This document shows, in pieces, positions 9,097 through 16,834 of a stretch of DNA of 64,000 nucleotides. Source of the stretch: Leptolyngbya sp. 'hensonii' (GTDB lineage Bacteria > Cyanobacteriota > Cyanobacteriia > GCF-001939115); contig NZ_MQTZ01000003.1 in assembly GCF_001939115.1 (NCBI RefSeq), positions 62,001-126,000 of the forward strand. The letters run 5' to 3'. Positions within the stretch are counted from its first letter, which is position 1. Each line of letters starts with the position of its first letter. A program made the position numbers and the translations under genes. The notes under the pieces are model-generated. The model had not been told where the DNA came from and ran no database searches. It saw only the letters and a list, made by a program, of their open reading frames with translations.

Positions 9097-10248
9097 ATGA
9101 CACTGACCTTCTCAATCAATGACAGCCAACGGCTCCATCTGCAGCCCCTGCAGATGCCAACTCGTCTTCTCCTGGGGCCTGGGCCGTCTAATGCTCATCC
9201 CGCCGTTCTCCAGGCGATGAATACCCCACCGGTAGGGCATCTGGACCCCACATTCCTAGGTCTGATGGACGAAATCCGATCGCTGTTGCGCTACGTCTGG
9301 CAGACCGAGAACCTAACCACGATCGCCGTTAGCGGCACAGGCACGGCAGCCATGGAAGCAGCCATAGCCAACGCTGTAGAACCGGGGGATGTGGTTCTGA
9401 TTGGGGTCAATGGCTATTTCGGCCATCGCCTAGTGGACATGGCCGGACGGTATGGGGCCGAGGTCCAGGCCATCCACAAACCCTGGGGCCAGGTGTTCTC
9501 CCTGGCCGAACTCCGGACTGCCCTGGAAACTCATCGGCCTACAGTCCTAGCCCTGGTCAATGCTGAAACCTCCACTGGAGCCCGCCAGCCCCTGGAAGGG
9601 GTGGGGGATCTGTGCCGGGAGTTCGGCAGTCTGCTGCTGGTGGATACGGTGACAAGTCTGGGGGGAGTTCCCCTGTTTCTGGATGACTGGGGCGTAGACC
9701 TGGCCTATAGTTGCAGTCAGAAGGGATTGGGCTGTTCTCCCGGCGCTTCACCCCTGACCCTGAGTGCCCGGGCCATGGAGAAAGTAGAGCAGCGGAAAAC
9801 CAGGGTGGCCAACTGGTATCTGGATATCACCCTGCTGGAAAAGTACTGGGGTCCCGATCGGGTTTACCACCACACAGCCCCGATTAATCTCTACTATGGG
9901 CTGCGGGAAGCACTGCGCCTGATCGCCGAAGAAGGACTGGCAACCTGCTGGCAGCGGCACCAGCAAACCGCAGAATACTTCTGGGAACAGTTGGCTGACC
10001 TGGGCCTGACCCTGCATGTGGAGAAAGCCTTTCGTCTACCGACCCTGACCACGGTCTGCATTCCAGAGGGGGTGGATGGCAAAGCGATCGCCCGTCAGTT
10101 ACTCAACGAGCACAATATCGAGATTGGTGGTGGCCTGGGGGAACTGGCTGGCCGAGTCTGGCGTGTCGGGTTGATGGGATATAACAGCCAGCGGGAGAGT
10201 GTCGATCGGTTAATCCACGCCCTGAAAGAGGTGTTGCCGATCCAATAG
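9097..10248 (+). CDS. Alanine-glyoxylate / serine-type aminotransferase (class V, PLP)
   Basis: A 383-residue fold-type I aminotransferase. MTLTFSIND begins the conserved part, followed by the family motif LLLGPGPSNAHPAVLQAM. The PLP lysine is in CSQKGLGCSPG; an aspartate for the pyridine nitrogen is in LLVDTVTSLGG. Relatives interconvert alanine or serine with glyoxylate and pyruvate and serve photorespiratory 2-phosphoglycolate metabolism; some database entries call it soluble hydrogenase 42 kDa subunit, a historical misname. An in-frame TTG at 9031 would place a perfect hairpin inside the coding region and add a leader not expected in the family, so ATG 9097 is preferred. Confidence 0.9.
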   Translation: MTLTFSINDSQRLHLQPLQMPTRLLLGPGPSNAHPAVLQAMNTPPVGHLDPTFLGLMDEIRSLLRYVWQTENLTTIAVSGTGTAAMEAAIANAVEPGDVVLIGVNGYFGHRLVDMAGRYGAEVQAIHKPWGQVFSLAELRTALETHRPTVLALVNAETSTGARQPLEGVGDLCREFGSLLLVDTVTSLGGVPLFLDDWGVDLAYSCSQKGLGCSPGASPLTLSARAMEKVEQRKTRVANWYLDITLLEKYWGPDRVYHHTAPINLYYGLREALRLIAEEGLATCWQRHQQTAEYFWEQLADLGLTLHVEKAFRLPTLTTVCIPEGVDGKAIARQLLNEHNIEIGGGLGELAGRVWRVGLMGYNSQRESVDRLIHALKEVLPIQ

Positions 10249-10253
10249 GGGAT

Positions 10254-10273
10254 AGGCGTTGCATGTAACGCCT
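10254..10273 (+). terminator. Weak hairpin after the aminotransferase gene
   Basis: AGGCGTT (10254-10260) pairs with AACGCCT (10267-10273) around GCATGT. The stem is only 7 bp and there is no T-run, so a true terminator is uncertain. It separates the aminotransferase from the injection-system operon. Confidence 0.3.
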
Positions 10274-10365
10274 GCCCCACCCCGGTGACGAATAACCCAT
10301 GACCATCCTGACTTCGACTTTTGGCGAATAGTGTCCCTCTCTCCGATCGCAGTAGAGTGACGGCG

Positions 10366-10800
10366 ATGCTATCCGAATTGGGCATGAATCAACTACCATC
10401 GCGTAGCTATCTGGGAACAGGTCTGGGATTTCCTCTCCAGGTCAATGTGCGCGGTAATCTGCAGTTCAGCTCTGGTGAACAAAATGTGGAGGAATCGATC
10501 CGAATTATTCTGGGGACAACGATTGGAGAACGGGCCAGTCGTCCTGATTTTGGTTCTCTCCTGGCCAATTTGACCTTTGCCCCGATGAATACAGACACCC
10601 TGGTGATGTTGTGTATGGCGGTAGAAGATGCCCTCATTCGCTGGGAACCCCGCATTATTCTGGACGATGTCCAGGCTGAACCTGATCCAGTGCGGGGTCG
10701 GGTGGACCTGACGATCCAGTATCACTATGTGGACAGTTACGATCCACGCACAATGGTTTTTCCCTTCTCCCTGCGTCCGGAGGCAGAGGCGGAAGTCTGA
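10366..10800 (+). CDS. GPW/gp25-family baseplate protein of a contractile injection system
   Basis: About 144 residues. The core reads SYLGTGLGFPLQVNVRG, SGEQNVEESIRIILGT, GERASRPDFGSLLANLTFAP and a C-terminal strand segment, the arrangement of T4 gp25 and P2 gpW homologues that initiate sheath assembly in the inner baseplate. The E-R-x-x-R-P-x-F-G signature is present as ERASRPDFG. The start is uncertain: TTG 10321, ATG 10366 and ATG 10384 are in frame and none has a strong ribosome site; the conserved domain begins just after 10384. It is the first gene of an eight-gene co-directional operon that runs to 23282. Confidence 0.88.
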   Translation: MLSELGMNQLPSRSYLGTGLGFPLQVNVRGNLQFSSGEQNVEESIRIILGTTIGERASRPDFGSLLANLTFAPMNTDTLVMLCMAVEDALIRWEPRIILDDVQAEPDPVRGRVDLTIQYHYVDSYDPRTMVFPFSLRPEAEAEV

Positions 10801-10888
10801 ACCGGTGCAGGAATGCCCGGAGGGATAGCCTCGATCCACATTCCCAGTCCAATCGGTATGAGAGAGCAGGCAATTCATTTTAATCATC

Positions 10889-13072
10889 ATGGAATTCCAG
10901 TTTCTTCCCCAATTGCCGAAATCTGACCTGGACGATCGCAAACGCCAGGATCTGGTTGATGAGTGTATTCTCCGGATTCCCCGCTACTGTCCGGAGTGGA
11001 CAAACTACAGTCCCAGTGATCCTGGCATTACCCTGGTGGAATTGTTCGCCTGGATGACGGAGCAAATGTTGACCCGGTTCAACCAGGTGCCCCGGCGCAA
11101 TTACATTGCCTTCCTGGAGTTACTGGGGATGCGGCTGCGGCCTCCTACACCGGCCCAAACTGACCTCACCTTTTACCTGAATACGGTATTGCCCGAGCCC
11201 TATACGATTCCCGAAGGGGTAGAGGTGGCCACGATTCGCACCGAAGGGGAAGATTCGGTCATCTTCAGCCTCGATCGACCCCTGGTGGTGGGCCAGCCCC
11301 AGTTGCGCCACTTTCTGACGGCGGAGGCGGCAGAAGCCCTGCCCCGGCAGTTGCGCGATCGACTCACCGATCGCTGGACCCAACAGCCTGATGGTCGCTG
11401 GGAAGGTTCAGAGCAATTGTTATTTGATGAACAACCCCAGGTTGGGAATTGTTTCTACCTGGTAATGGAACCAGGAGAAACCCTGGAAGGAAATGTGTTG
11501 GCAATTTCCGTGCAGGGAGAGGCTGCAACTGCTACAGGAATTAACCCGAATCTGCCACCCCGATACTGGGAAGCCTGGGATGGGGCCAACTGGCAGCCCA
11601 TCCTGCGCCAGGAAGCCGATGATGCGACCCAGGGTTTCAGCTTCAGTGATCTGGCCCAGGGACGGGGGGGGATTCAGGGGGGAGATGTGATTCTGCACCT
11701 GCCCCAACAATGGCCGATCTCTGTCTTTCAAACCTATCAGGGGCGCTGGTTACGCTGCGTCTATGTTCAACCTGATGCAGAGCAACCGGGGTATAGCCGT
11801 TCCCCCCGGATTGTGAGTCTGGCAGTGCGGGCGATCGGCGGCACTGCCCCGGCCAGTCAATGTACCCTGATTCGGGAGGAGGTCTTGGGTCTAAGTAATG
11901 GGACCTCCGGGCAGACGTTTCAGCTATTTGGGGTGCCTGTCTTGCCTCGGCGGGCTGGGGAGACGATCCAGGTGATGCCCCCGGACGGGTTACCCCAGAC
12001 TTGGCAGGAGGTGCCTGACTTTGCGGACTCTGGGCCGAACGATCGCCATTACGTGATTGATTCTGTGACCGGCACAGTTCAGTTTGGCCCCCTGATTCGC
12101 GAACCTGGTCAGTTACAACTGCAAACCCAGGTCCGAGCCCAAATTCAGGCGGGGCTGCTGCAGGAAAGGGACGAAGAGACCGTGATCCCCACCCCGCGCG
12201 AACAGCAGTATGGGGCAGTTCCCCCCAGGGGTGCGGTGATTCGGATGCTGGCCTATCGGACAGGAGGGGGACAGCGGGGCAACGTTCAGCGGGACGCTCT
12301 GAAGATTTTGAAAACGGCCATTCCCTACATTGCGTCGGTGGTGAATCATGCGCCTGCCCGGAATGGGGCTGATGCCGAAACCCTGGAGCAATTGGCAATT
12401 CGGGTGCCTCGGCAATTGCGCACCCGCAATCGGGCAGTTACCCCCGAGGACTTTGAGACTCTGGCTTTGCAGGCGGGGCAGGGAAGTATTTTGCGGGCAC
12501 GCTGTCTGCCTGCGATCAGTGGTCAGGATGCCGGAATCGTGCAGTTGCTGCTCCTACCCCAGATCAACCTGGAGACGATCGCCTGGAGTGAGGGGCTGCA
12601 CCCAGATCAGTTGATTCTGACCGCCCCCCTGCAACAGCAAGTACTGACTTTTCTAGAGGAACGAAAACTGCTGGGGGTGAGAATTCAACTCCAGCAACCC
12701 GACTACGTGGGGGTGTCTGTGCGGGCAGAGGTGGGAATCTCGCCAGAGTACAACAATCCCCAAGCCCGCCAACTCATCTGGCAACAGTTGCAGACCGCCC
12801 TCTACCGCTTTCTGAATCCGATCGTAGGGGGACCAGAAGGTACAGGCTGGCCCTTTGGTCGCCAGGTGTATACTTCCGACATTATTGTGCTGTTTCAGAA
12901 AGTTCCAGGGGTGCGTTATCTGGAGTTTGTGCAGTTGACGGAGTTGCGGCGTCAGGGAATGGATTGGATTCGCAGTCCCCTGCCAGATTCCAGTATTAAT
13001 CCAGGAGCAAATGGATTAATTTGCTCCTGGAACGGTCCTCAGTCCGGTCATACGATTAGCCTGATCCAGTGA
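10889..13072 (+). CDS. Putative baseplate assembly protein, gpJ/gp6-like
   Basis: 727 residues. The N-terminal segment LPKSDLDDRKRQDLVDECI through SDPGITLVELFAWMTEQM is typical of the large baseplate assembly proteins of extracellular contractile injection systems (the TIGR02243 type), which form the wedge ring like T4 gp6 and P2 gpJ. A long middle beta-rich region (about residues 180-420) is followed by a C-terminal gpJ-like part (about 470-727) with TLEQLAIRVPRQLRTRNRAV and TPEDFE. It follows the gp25 gene by 88 bp and overlaps the next gene by 4 nt (GTGA), so it is probably translationally coupled. It should act in the cytoplasm as part of the baseplate. Confidence 0.88.
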   Translation: MEFQFLPQLPKSDLDDRKRQDLVDECILRIPRYCPEWTNYSPSDPGITLVELFAWMTEQMLTRFNQVPRRNYIAFLELLGMRLRPPTPAQTDLTFYLNTVLPEPYTIPEGVEVATIRTEGEDSVIFSLDRPLVVGQPQLRHFLTAEAAEALPRQLRDRLTDRWTQQPDGRWEGSEQLLFDEQPQVGNCFYLVMEPGETLEGNVLAISVQGEAATATGINPNLPPRYWEAWDGANWQPILRQEADDATQGFSFSDLAQGRGGIQGGDVILHLPQQWPISVFQTYQGRWLRCVYVQPDAEQPGYSRSPRIVSLAVRAIGGTAPASQCTLIREEVLGLSNGTSGQTFQLFGVPVLPRRAGETIQVMPPDGLPQTWQEVPDFADSGPNDRHYVIDSVTGTVQFGPLIREPGQLQLQTQVRAQIQAGLLQERDEETVIPTPREQQYGAVPPRGAVIRMLAYRTGGGQRGNVQRDALKILKTAIPYIASVVNHAPARNGADAETLEQLAIRVPRQLRTRNRAVTPEDFETLALQAGQGSILRARCLPAISGQDAGIVQLLLLPQINLETIAWSEGLHPDQLILTAPLQQQVLTFLEERKLLGVRIQLQQPDYVGVSVRAEVGISPEYNNPQARQLIWQQLQTALYRFLNPIVGGPEGTGWPFGRQVYTSDIIVLFQKVPGVRYLEFVQLTELRRQGMDWIRSPLPDSSINPGANGLICSWNGPQSGHTISLIQ

Positions 13073-14088
13073 GCCTATCCCCGATGACCCAAGCCCGTTC
13101 CAATCAGATTCTGCGTCTCCAATTTCTGCCGACCCAGGTGGCAGAGTCCCATCCCCTTGCTTCCAGCAGTGGTGGGGGCGACCTGTCCATGGTGCTGCAT
13201 CCGGGAGAATCCAGTGAATTGATTGTGCGCCTGAATAACCAGGGTAGCGAATCCCTGGCGATCGATCTGCGTTTGGAAGGAAGCTTGCCCTCGGATTGGT
13301 ATCACATTGGCCTGGAAGGGCTGGACCTGCCTGTGGGACAGGGGATGGACGCGGTGATTTACTTCCGGATCCCGGCTGATTATTTTGAGCAGCCGGGGGC
13401 TCTGAAACCGGATACCGTGCTTACCCTGGACTATCCGATGTACGTTCTGGTGTCCTATCGGCTGGCCTCCCAGGGTCAGCCTCACCTGGAATACACAACC
13501 CTCACCCTCTATATCCGGCCTCGCAGTCGTTACCTGGAACACCTGCCGGTGATTTATCGGGAGGTGGACTTTGTGGGTCGCTTCCTGCAGATATTTGAAC
13601 AGGCGTTTCATCCCGTTGTCCAGACTACGGATGTGATGTGGGCCTACCTGGACCCTTTAACGGCTCCAGAAGCGATGTTACCCTTTCTGGCCCATTGGGT
13701 GAACTGGCCCCTTGATCCTCGCTGGGATCTGGTCCAGCAACGCCGCCTGATTCGCAATGCCTTGGAATTGTATCGCTGGCGTGGAACCCGGCGGGGGTTG
13801 CGGCTGTTTCTGCATCTCTACACGGGGCTACCCCTGGATGATGGGATTCCCCGGGAGGAGGACAAACATATCTGTATTCAAGAAGCCTCCTTTTCTGCCT
13901 TTGTGATCGGTCAGGCTCGCCTGGGAGAAGAAGCAGGGATTGGCCAGGGTCGCCCTTACCACTTTATTGTGCGGCTGCGGCCCATGGTGGACGGTCCACC
14001 GATCGAGGAGCGATTTATTCGACGGCTGATTGAACAGGAAAAACCCGCTTTCTGCACCTATGAACTGTATCTTGAGGTCCCGGCATGA
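13069..14088 (+). CDS. gpI-like phage tail/baseplate protein with N-terminal Ig-like extension
   Basis: 339 residues in two parts. Residues about 153-339 start with YLEHLPVIYREVDFVGRFLQ and resemble the P2 gpI/TIGR02242 tail proteins, which connect wedges or fibres in contractile tails. Residues about 30-150 form a beta-sandwich-like module (LNNQGSESLAIDLRL, a central Trp in SDWY, and a V-x-x-G-Q-G turn) of the type repeated in the two membrane proteins downstream. The start is a GTG overlapping the previous stop (GTGA); ATG 13084 is an alternative. It overlaps the next gene by ATGA. I infer that the Ig module could dock the baseplate to those membrane proteins. Confidence 0.82.
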   Translation: MSLSPMTQARSNQILRLQFLPTQVAESHPLASSSGGGDLSMVLHPGESSELIVRLNNQGSESLAIDLRLEGSLPSDWYHIGLEGLDLPVGQGMDAVIYFRIPADYFEQPGALKPDTVLTLDYPMYVLVSYRLASQGQPHLEYTTLTLYIRPRSRYLEHLPVIYREVDFVGRFLQIFEQAFHPVVQTTDVMWAYLDPLTAPEAMLPFLAHWVNWPLDPRWDLVQQRRLIRNALELYRWRGTRRGLRLFLHLYTGLPLDDGIPREEDKHICIQEASFSAFVIGQARLGEEAGIGQGRPYHFIVRLRPMVDGPPIEERFIRRLIEQEKPAFCTYELYLEVPA

Positions 14089-15458
14089 CCCTGTCCCCGT
14101 TCCTTCGCACCCAACCTTTTGAGCGCCTGCAGGTGTCTGATGGCCTGCTGATTAATGCCGAACGCTGGCAACAGGCCCACACTTACCATCGGGAACGCCA
14201 GAATGTTCTGTATCAGGCATTGCATCAGCCCGGAATTGTTTGGGGATTGGGCGTTTGCCCCATTCCAGCCCCCCAGGATATTCCGGCTCAGTTTCGCGAC
14301 CAGCGCTGGGTGCAGATTCAGCCGGGGATGGCGATCGATCGAATGGGCAATCCCATCATTGTGCCGGAACCAATCGAGTTTCGGATTACTTCCATTCCTG
14401 ATGCGGGCCGTCCGATCACGGTTTACCTGGTGATCCGCTATGTGGATCCCGATCAGTTGCAACAAGTGACGCAGCGAGAATTTGTCCGGGAAACCTTTCG
14501 CCTGGATGAGAAAGGGACACCTCCGGATCGCCTGGATGTGGAACTTTGCCGGATTGTGCTGCAGTATCCGGTGACCCAGATCTCGGCCCCGATCGAGGTC
14601 TTTTCCCCAGCCCCCAATACCCTGGATCTGCGCGATCGGGTCCCAGTTGGAGCCCGTCCCCTCCTGGACATCCGGCTGGCCTACCTGACCAACCCTGGCG
14701 ACACCAGTGCTGCCCCAACGGTGCAGGCCTTACAACGCTTGCTGCAGTCAGCTCCGGCGCTCTATCCGGCTTTGAGTGGAACACTGGAGTCTGTGGCTCT
14801 GGCTGACCTGAATCACCATCCGCAAGCTTACGACCTGCTTTATTTGACAGCTCGACAGCTAGCTGGTTTGCTGGATCCCAGTCTGGACATCCTCAGTCGT
14901 TATGTCAACCAGGGCGGGTCGCTGTTAGTTGGGGTTCCAACTCAGGGCACGGCAGTGGCCGATTTGTGGCCCCTCCAGGGCCAGTTGCAAGAGGCTCTAG
15001 ATCGGCTTCAGGCCGTTTTGCCCCAGGGAGGAGCCCGGGGAGAATTAACCACCCTGCAGCAGGACCTGATTGGGGACCTGACGGGGGTCCGGTCTGATCT
15101 GGAACGGGAAATGGATACCCTGACTCGATCGGTCCATCACTTTGCCCAACGGCTAGGGATAATGCTGGAATCCTTCGATCGACTTCCCCCATCCCATCCT
15201 CTGCGAACTCAGCCGTTCCTGTTCGCAACCCTACCCCTGGTAGACCAGCATCCCCTGCAACTGTGGGTTGGGAATGGTCTGCTGGCTCTGGTGGGGGATA
15301 TACCCGTACTCTGGGGGGGAGAAGGATCGCCCCCGTTCTCGCGCACGATGATTCGAGAGTTGCAGGAATGGGGGCTTAACCTGCTGCAATTTGTGGGTCA
15401 GCGGCGACACCTGACCCAACTCCTACATTTGTCTGATAAGGAGGCTCCTCTGCCATGA
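14085..15458 (+). CDS. Baseplate-operon protein with DUF4159-like C-terminal region
   Basis: 457 residues. The N-terminal part (about 1-185: FERLQVSDGLLINAERWQQA, GMAIDRMGNPIIVPEPI) is a beta-rich domain I do not recognise securely; it may be a baseplate-associated or fibre-adaptor domain. Residues about 185-310 resemble DUF4159, a Rossmann/GATase-like fold: LLDIRLAYLTN, DLLYLTARQLAGL and YVNQGGSLLVGVP. The C-terminal part is helical. No signal peptide or membrane segment is seen, so it is probably cytoplasmic. GAGG at 14074-14077 serves the ATG, which overlaps the upstream stop. It also overlaps the sensor gene by 4 nt. The domain calls are from motif reading only. Confidence 0.6.
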   Translation: MTLSPFLRTQPFERLQVSDGLLINAERWQQAHTYHRERQNVLYQALHQPGIVWGLGVCPIPAPQDIPAQFRDQRWVQIQPGMAIDRMGNPIIVPEPIEFRITSIPDAGRPITVYLVIRYVDPDQLQQVTQREFVRETFRLDEKGTPPDRLDVELCRIVLQYPVTQISAPIEVFSPAPNTLDLRDRVPVGARPLLDIRLAYLTNPGDTSAAPTVQALQRLLQSAPALYPALSGTLESVALADLNHHPQAYDLLYLTARQLAGLLDPSLDILSRYVNQGGSLLVGVPTQGTAVADLWPLQGQLQEALDRLQAVLPQGGARGELTTLQQDLIGDLTGVRSDLEREMDTLTRSVHHFAQRLGIMLESFDRLPPSHPLRTQPFLFATLPLVDQHPLQLWVGNGLLALVGDIPVLWGGEGSPPFSRTMIRELQEWGLNLLQFVGQRRHLTQLLHLSDKEAPLP

Positions 15459-16810
15459 TGCGACTTCCTAAATTCCTCTATCCTCCGGCCTGGCCACTGG
15501 TTGTGAAGATCTGCCTGATGCTGCTGACGGTGACAATGGTTCCCCTCAGCCTGACAACTTTCTACAATCTGAACCAGAGTCTGACGGTTCTAAAGAAGAA
15601 TGAATATCGCCGCCTGGAAATGCTGGCGGCCAGTACGGCGAACCGACTGAATGAGCTGATTCAGGGCATGGAACTGGTGTCTGTCCAGCTCAGTACCCGT
15701 TCTGAGGTGGTTTCGTTCCTGGCGGCTGAAACCCCAGAAGGACGGGACTCACAAAAGACAGCGGTCCAGGCTACCCTGCGAAATATTCAGGATAACTTTC
15801 CAGTTCGGAGCGTATTCCTGCTCGATCGCAATGGAATTAACCGAGCCACCTCCCTGTCCCGCAATTTGGGGGAGAACAATTCCTTTCGCGGGTTCTTCAA
15901 GGAGGCCATGCGGGGGAAGGTCTATGTCTCCAGTATGTTGCTGGATGCCCGCAGCCGTCAGCCCAATATTTTCTTTGCCGCTCCAGTTAAAGATGATGGG
16001 GGCAACGTCGTGGGTGTGGCTGTCCTGGTCTTTAAGGGAGAGCGGGTTTGGGAAATTCTGGATGAGGTCCAGGCGGGCAGTGACGGATTCACGGTCCTGA
16101 TCGATCGGGTAGGGGTAGTGATTGCCCATCCCAATAAAGCATTTCTCTATCACAGTTTGATTCCCCTCTCTGCAGATGATTTGAGGCAGGTGCAGCGGGA
16201 TAATGACTTTGGGATTGCCCAGGTAGACAGTCTGAACTTGCCGAATCTGGCCAAGGCTGTAATCGGCACAAAACAGGTAGGCCACACAGAATATATTTCC
16301 AGCAATGTCTGGAAGATTTTGGGCTATGCTCCCTTGAAGCGGGAGCCTGAATGGGTGGTAGGGGTAGCCTATGAAAAACCACAACTACAAGCCCCGATTT
16401 ATCAACTGGTTCGACACAATATTCTGACGGGGGTAGTGATTGGGGGGATTACCCTGGCCGTTTCACTGCTGCTGGCCCGGGGAATTGTACGACCCATCCA
16501 TCGCCTGACTAAAGTTGCCCAGGATTTGAAGCAGGATCGCCTTAACCCTCAAGAGCTCCAGAAACTACCCCGAGGGGAGGATGATGTGGGACAACTGGTG
16601 GAGGTGTTCATCAGCATGGCCGAGGATGTGCGGGTACGGGAGCATGGGCTGAAGCAACAGGTGAATGAGTTGCATAACCAGATTGAAGTCGTTCGGCAGG
16701 AAAGTAGTAGCACGGGGGATCTGGCCTATTTCCGTCACTTGCGGCAGAAAGTTCAAGCGCTGCGCAGGGCTCACTTGCCTGGTCGATCGAGTGAGGGAAC
16801 AAGAGGGTAA
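15455..16810 (+). CDS. Cache-HAMP transmembrane sensor without output domain
   Basis: 451 residues. TM1 lies at about 13-34 and TM2 at about 322-342. The region between them is a double-Cache-type sensing domain: RSVFLLDRNGINRATSL, FFAAPVKDDGGNVVGVAVL, DGFTVLIDRVGVVIAHPN. A HAMP linker follows (ARGIVRPIHRLTKVAQDL, about 340-395), then a short coiled coil (about 405-425) and the end of the protein. No kinase, cyclase, GGDEF or chemoreceptor tip is present. Chemoreceptors and kinases of this build normally continue for 200 or more residues. AAGGAGG at 15438-15444 precedes the start, and ATGA overlaps the previous gene. Its place inside a baseplate operon suggests a mechanical or signalling link to the injection machine; this is inference. 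Confidence 0.85.
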   Translation: MMRLPKFLYPPAWPLVVKICLMLLTVTMVPLSLTTFYNLNQSLTVLKKNEYRRLEMLAASTANRLNELIQGMELVSVQLSTRSEVVSFLAAETPEGRDSQKTAVQATLRNIQDNFPVRSVFLLDRNGINRATSLSRNLGENNSFRGFFKEAMRGKVYVSSMLLDARSRQPNIFFAAPVKDDGGNVVGVAVLVFKGERVWEILDEVQAGSDGFTVLIDRVGVVIAHPNKAFLYHSLIPLSADDLRQVQRDNDFGIAQVDSLNLPNLAKAVIGTKQVGHTEYISSNVWKILGYAPLKREPEWVVGVAYEKPQLQAPIYQLVRHNILTGVVIGGITLAVSLLLARGIVRPIHRLTKVAQDLKQDRLNPQELQKLPRGEDDVGQLVEVFISMAEDVRVREHGLKQQVNELHNQIEVVRQESSSTGDLAYFRHLRQKVQALRRAHLPGRSSEGTRG

Positions 16811-16834
16811 TGGCATGATACGGAATTCAACAGT

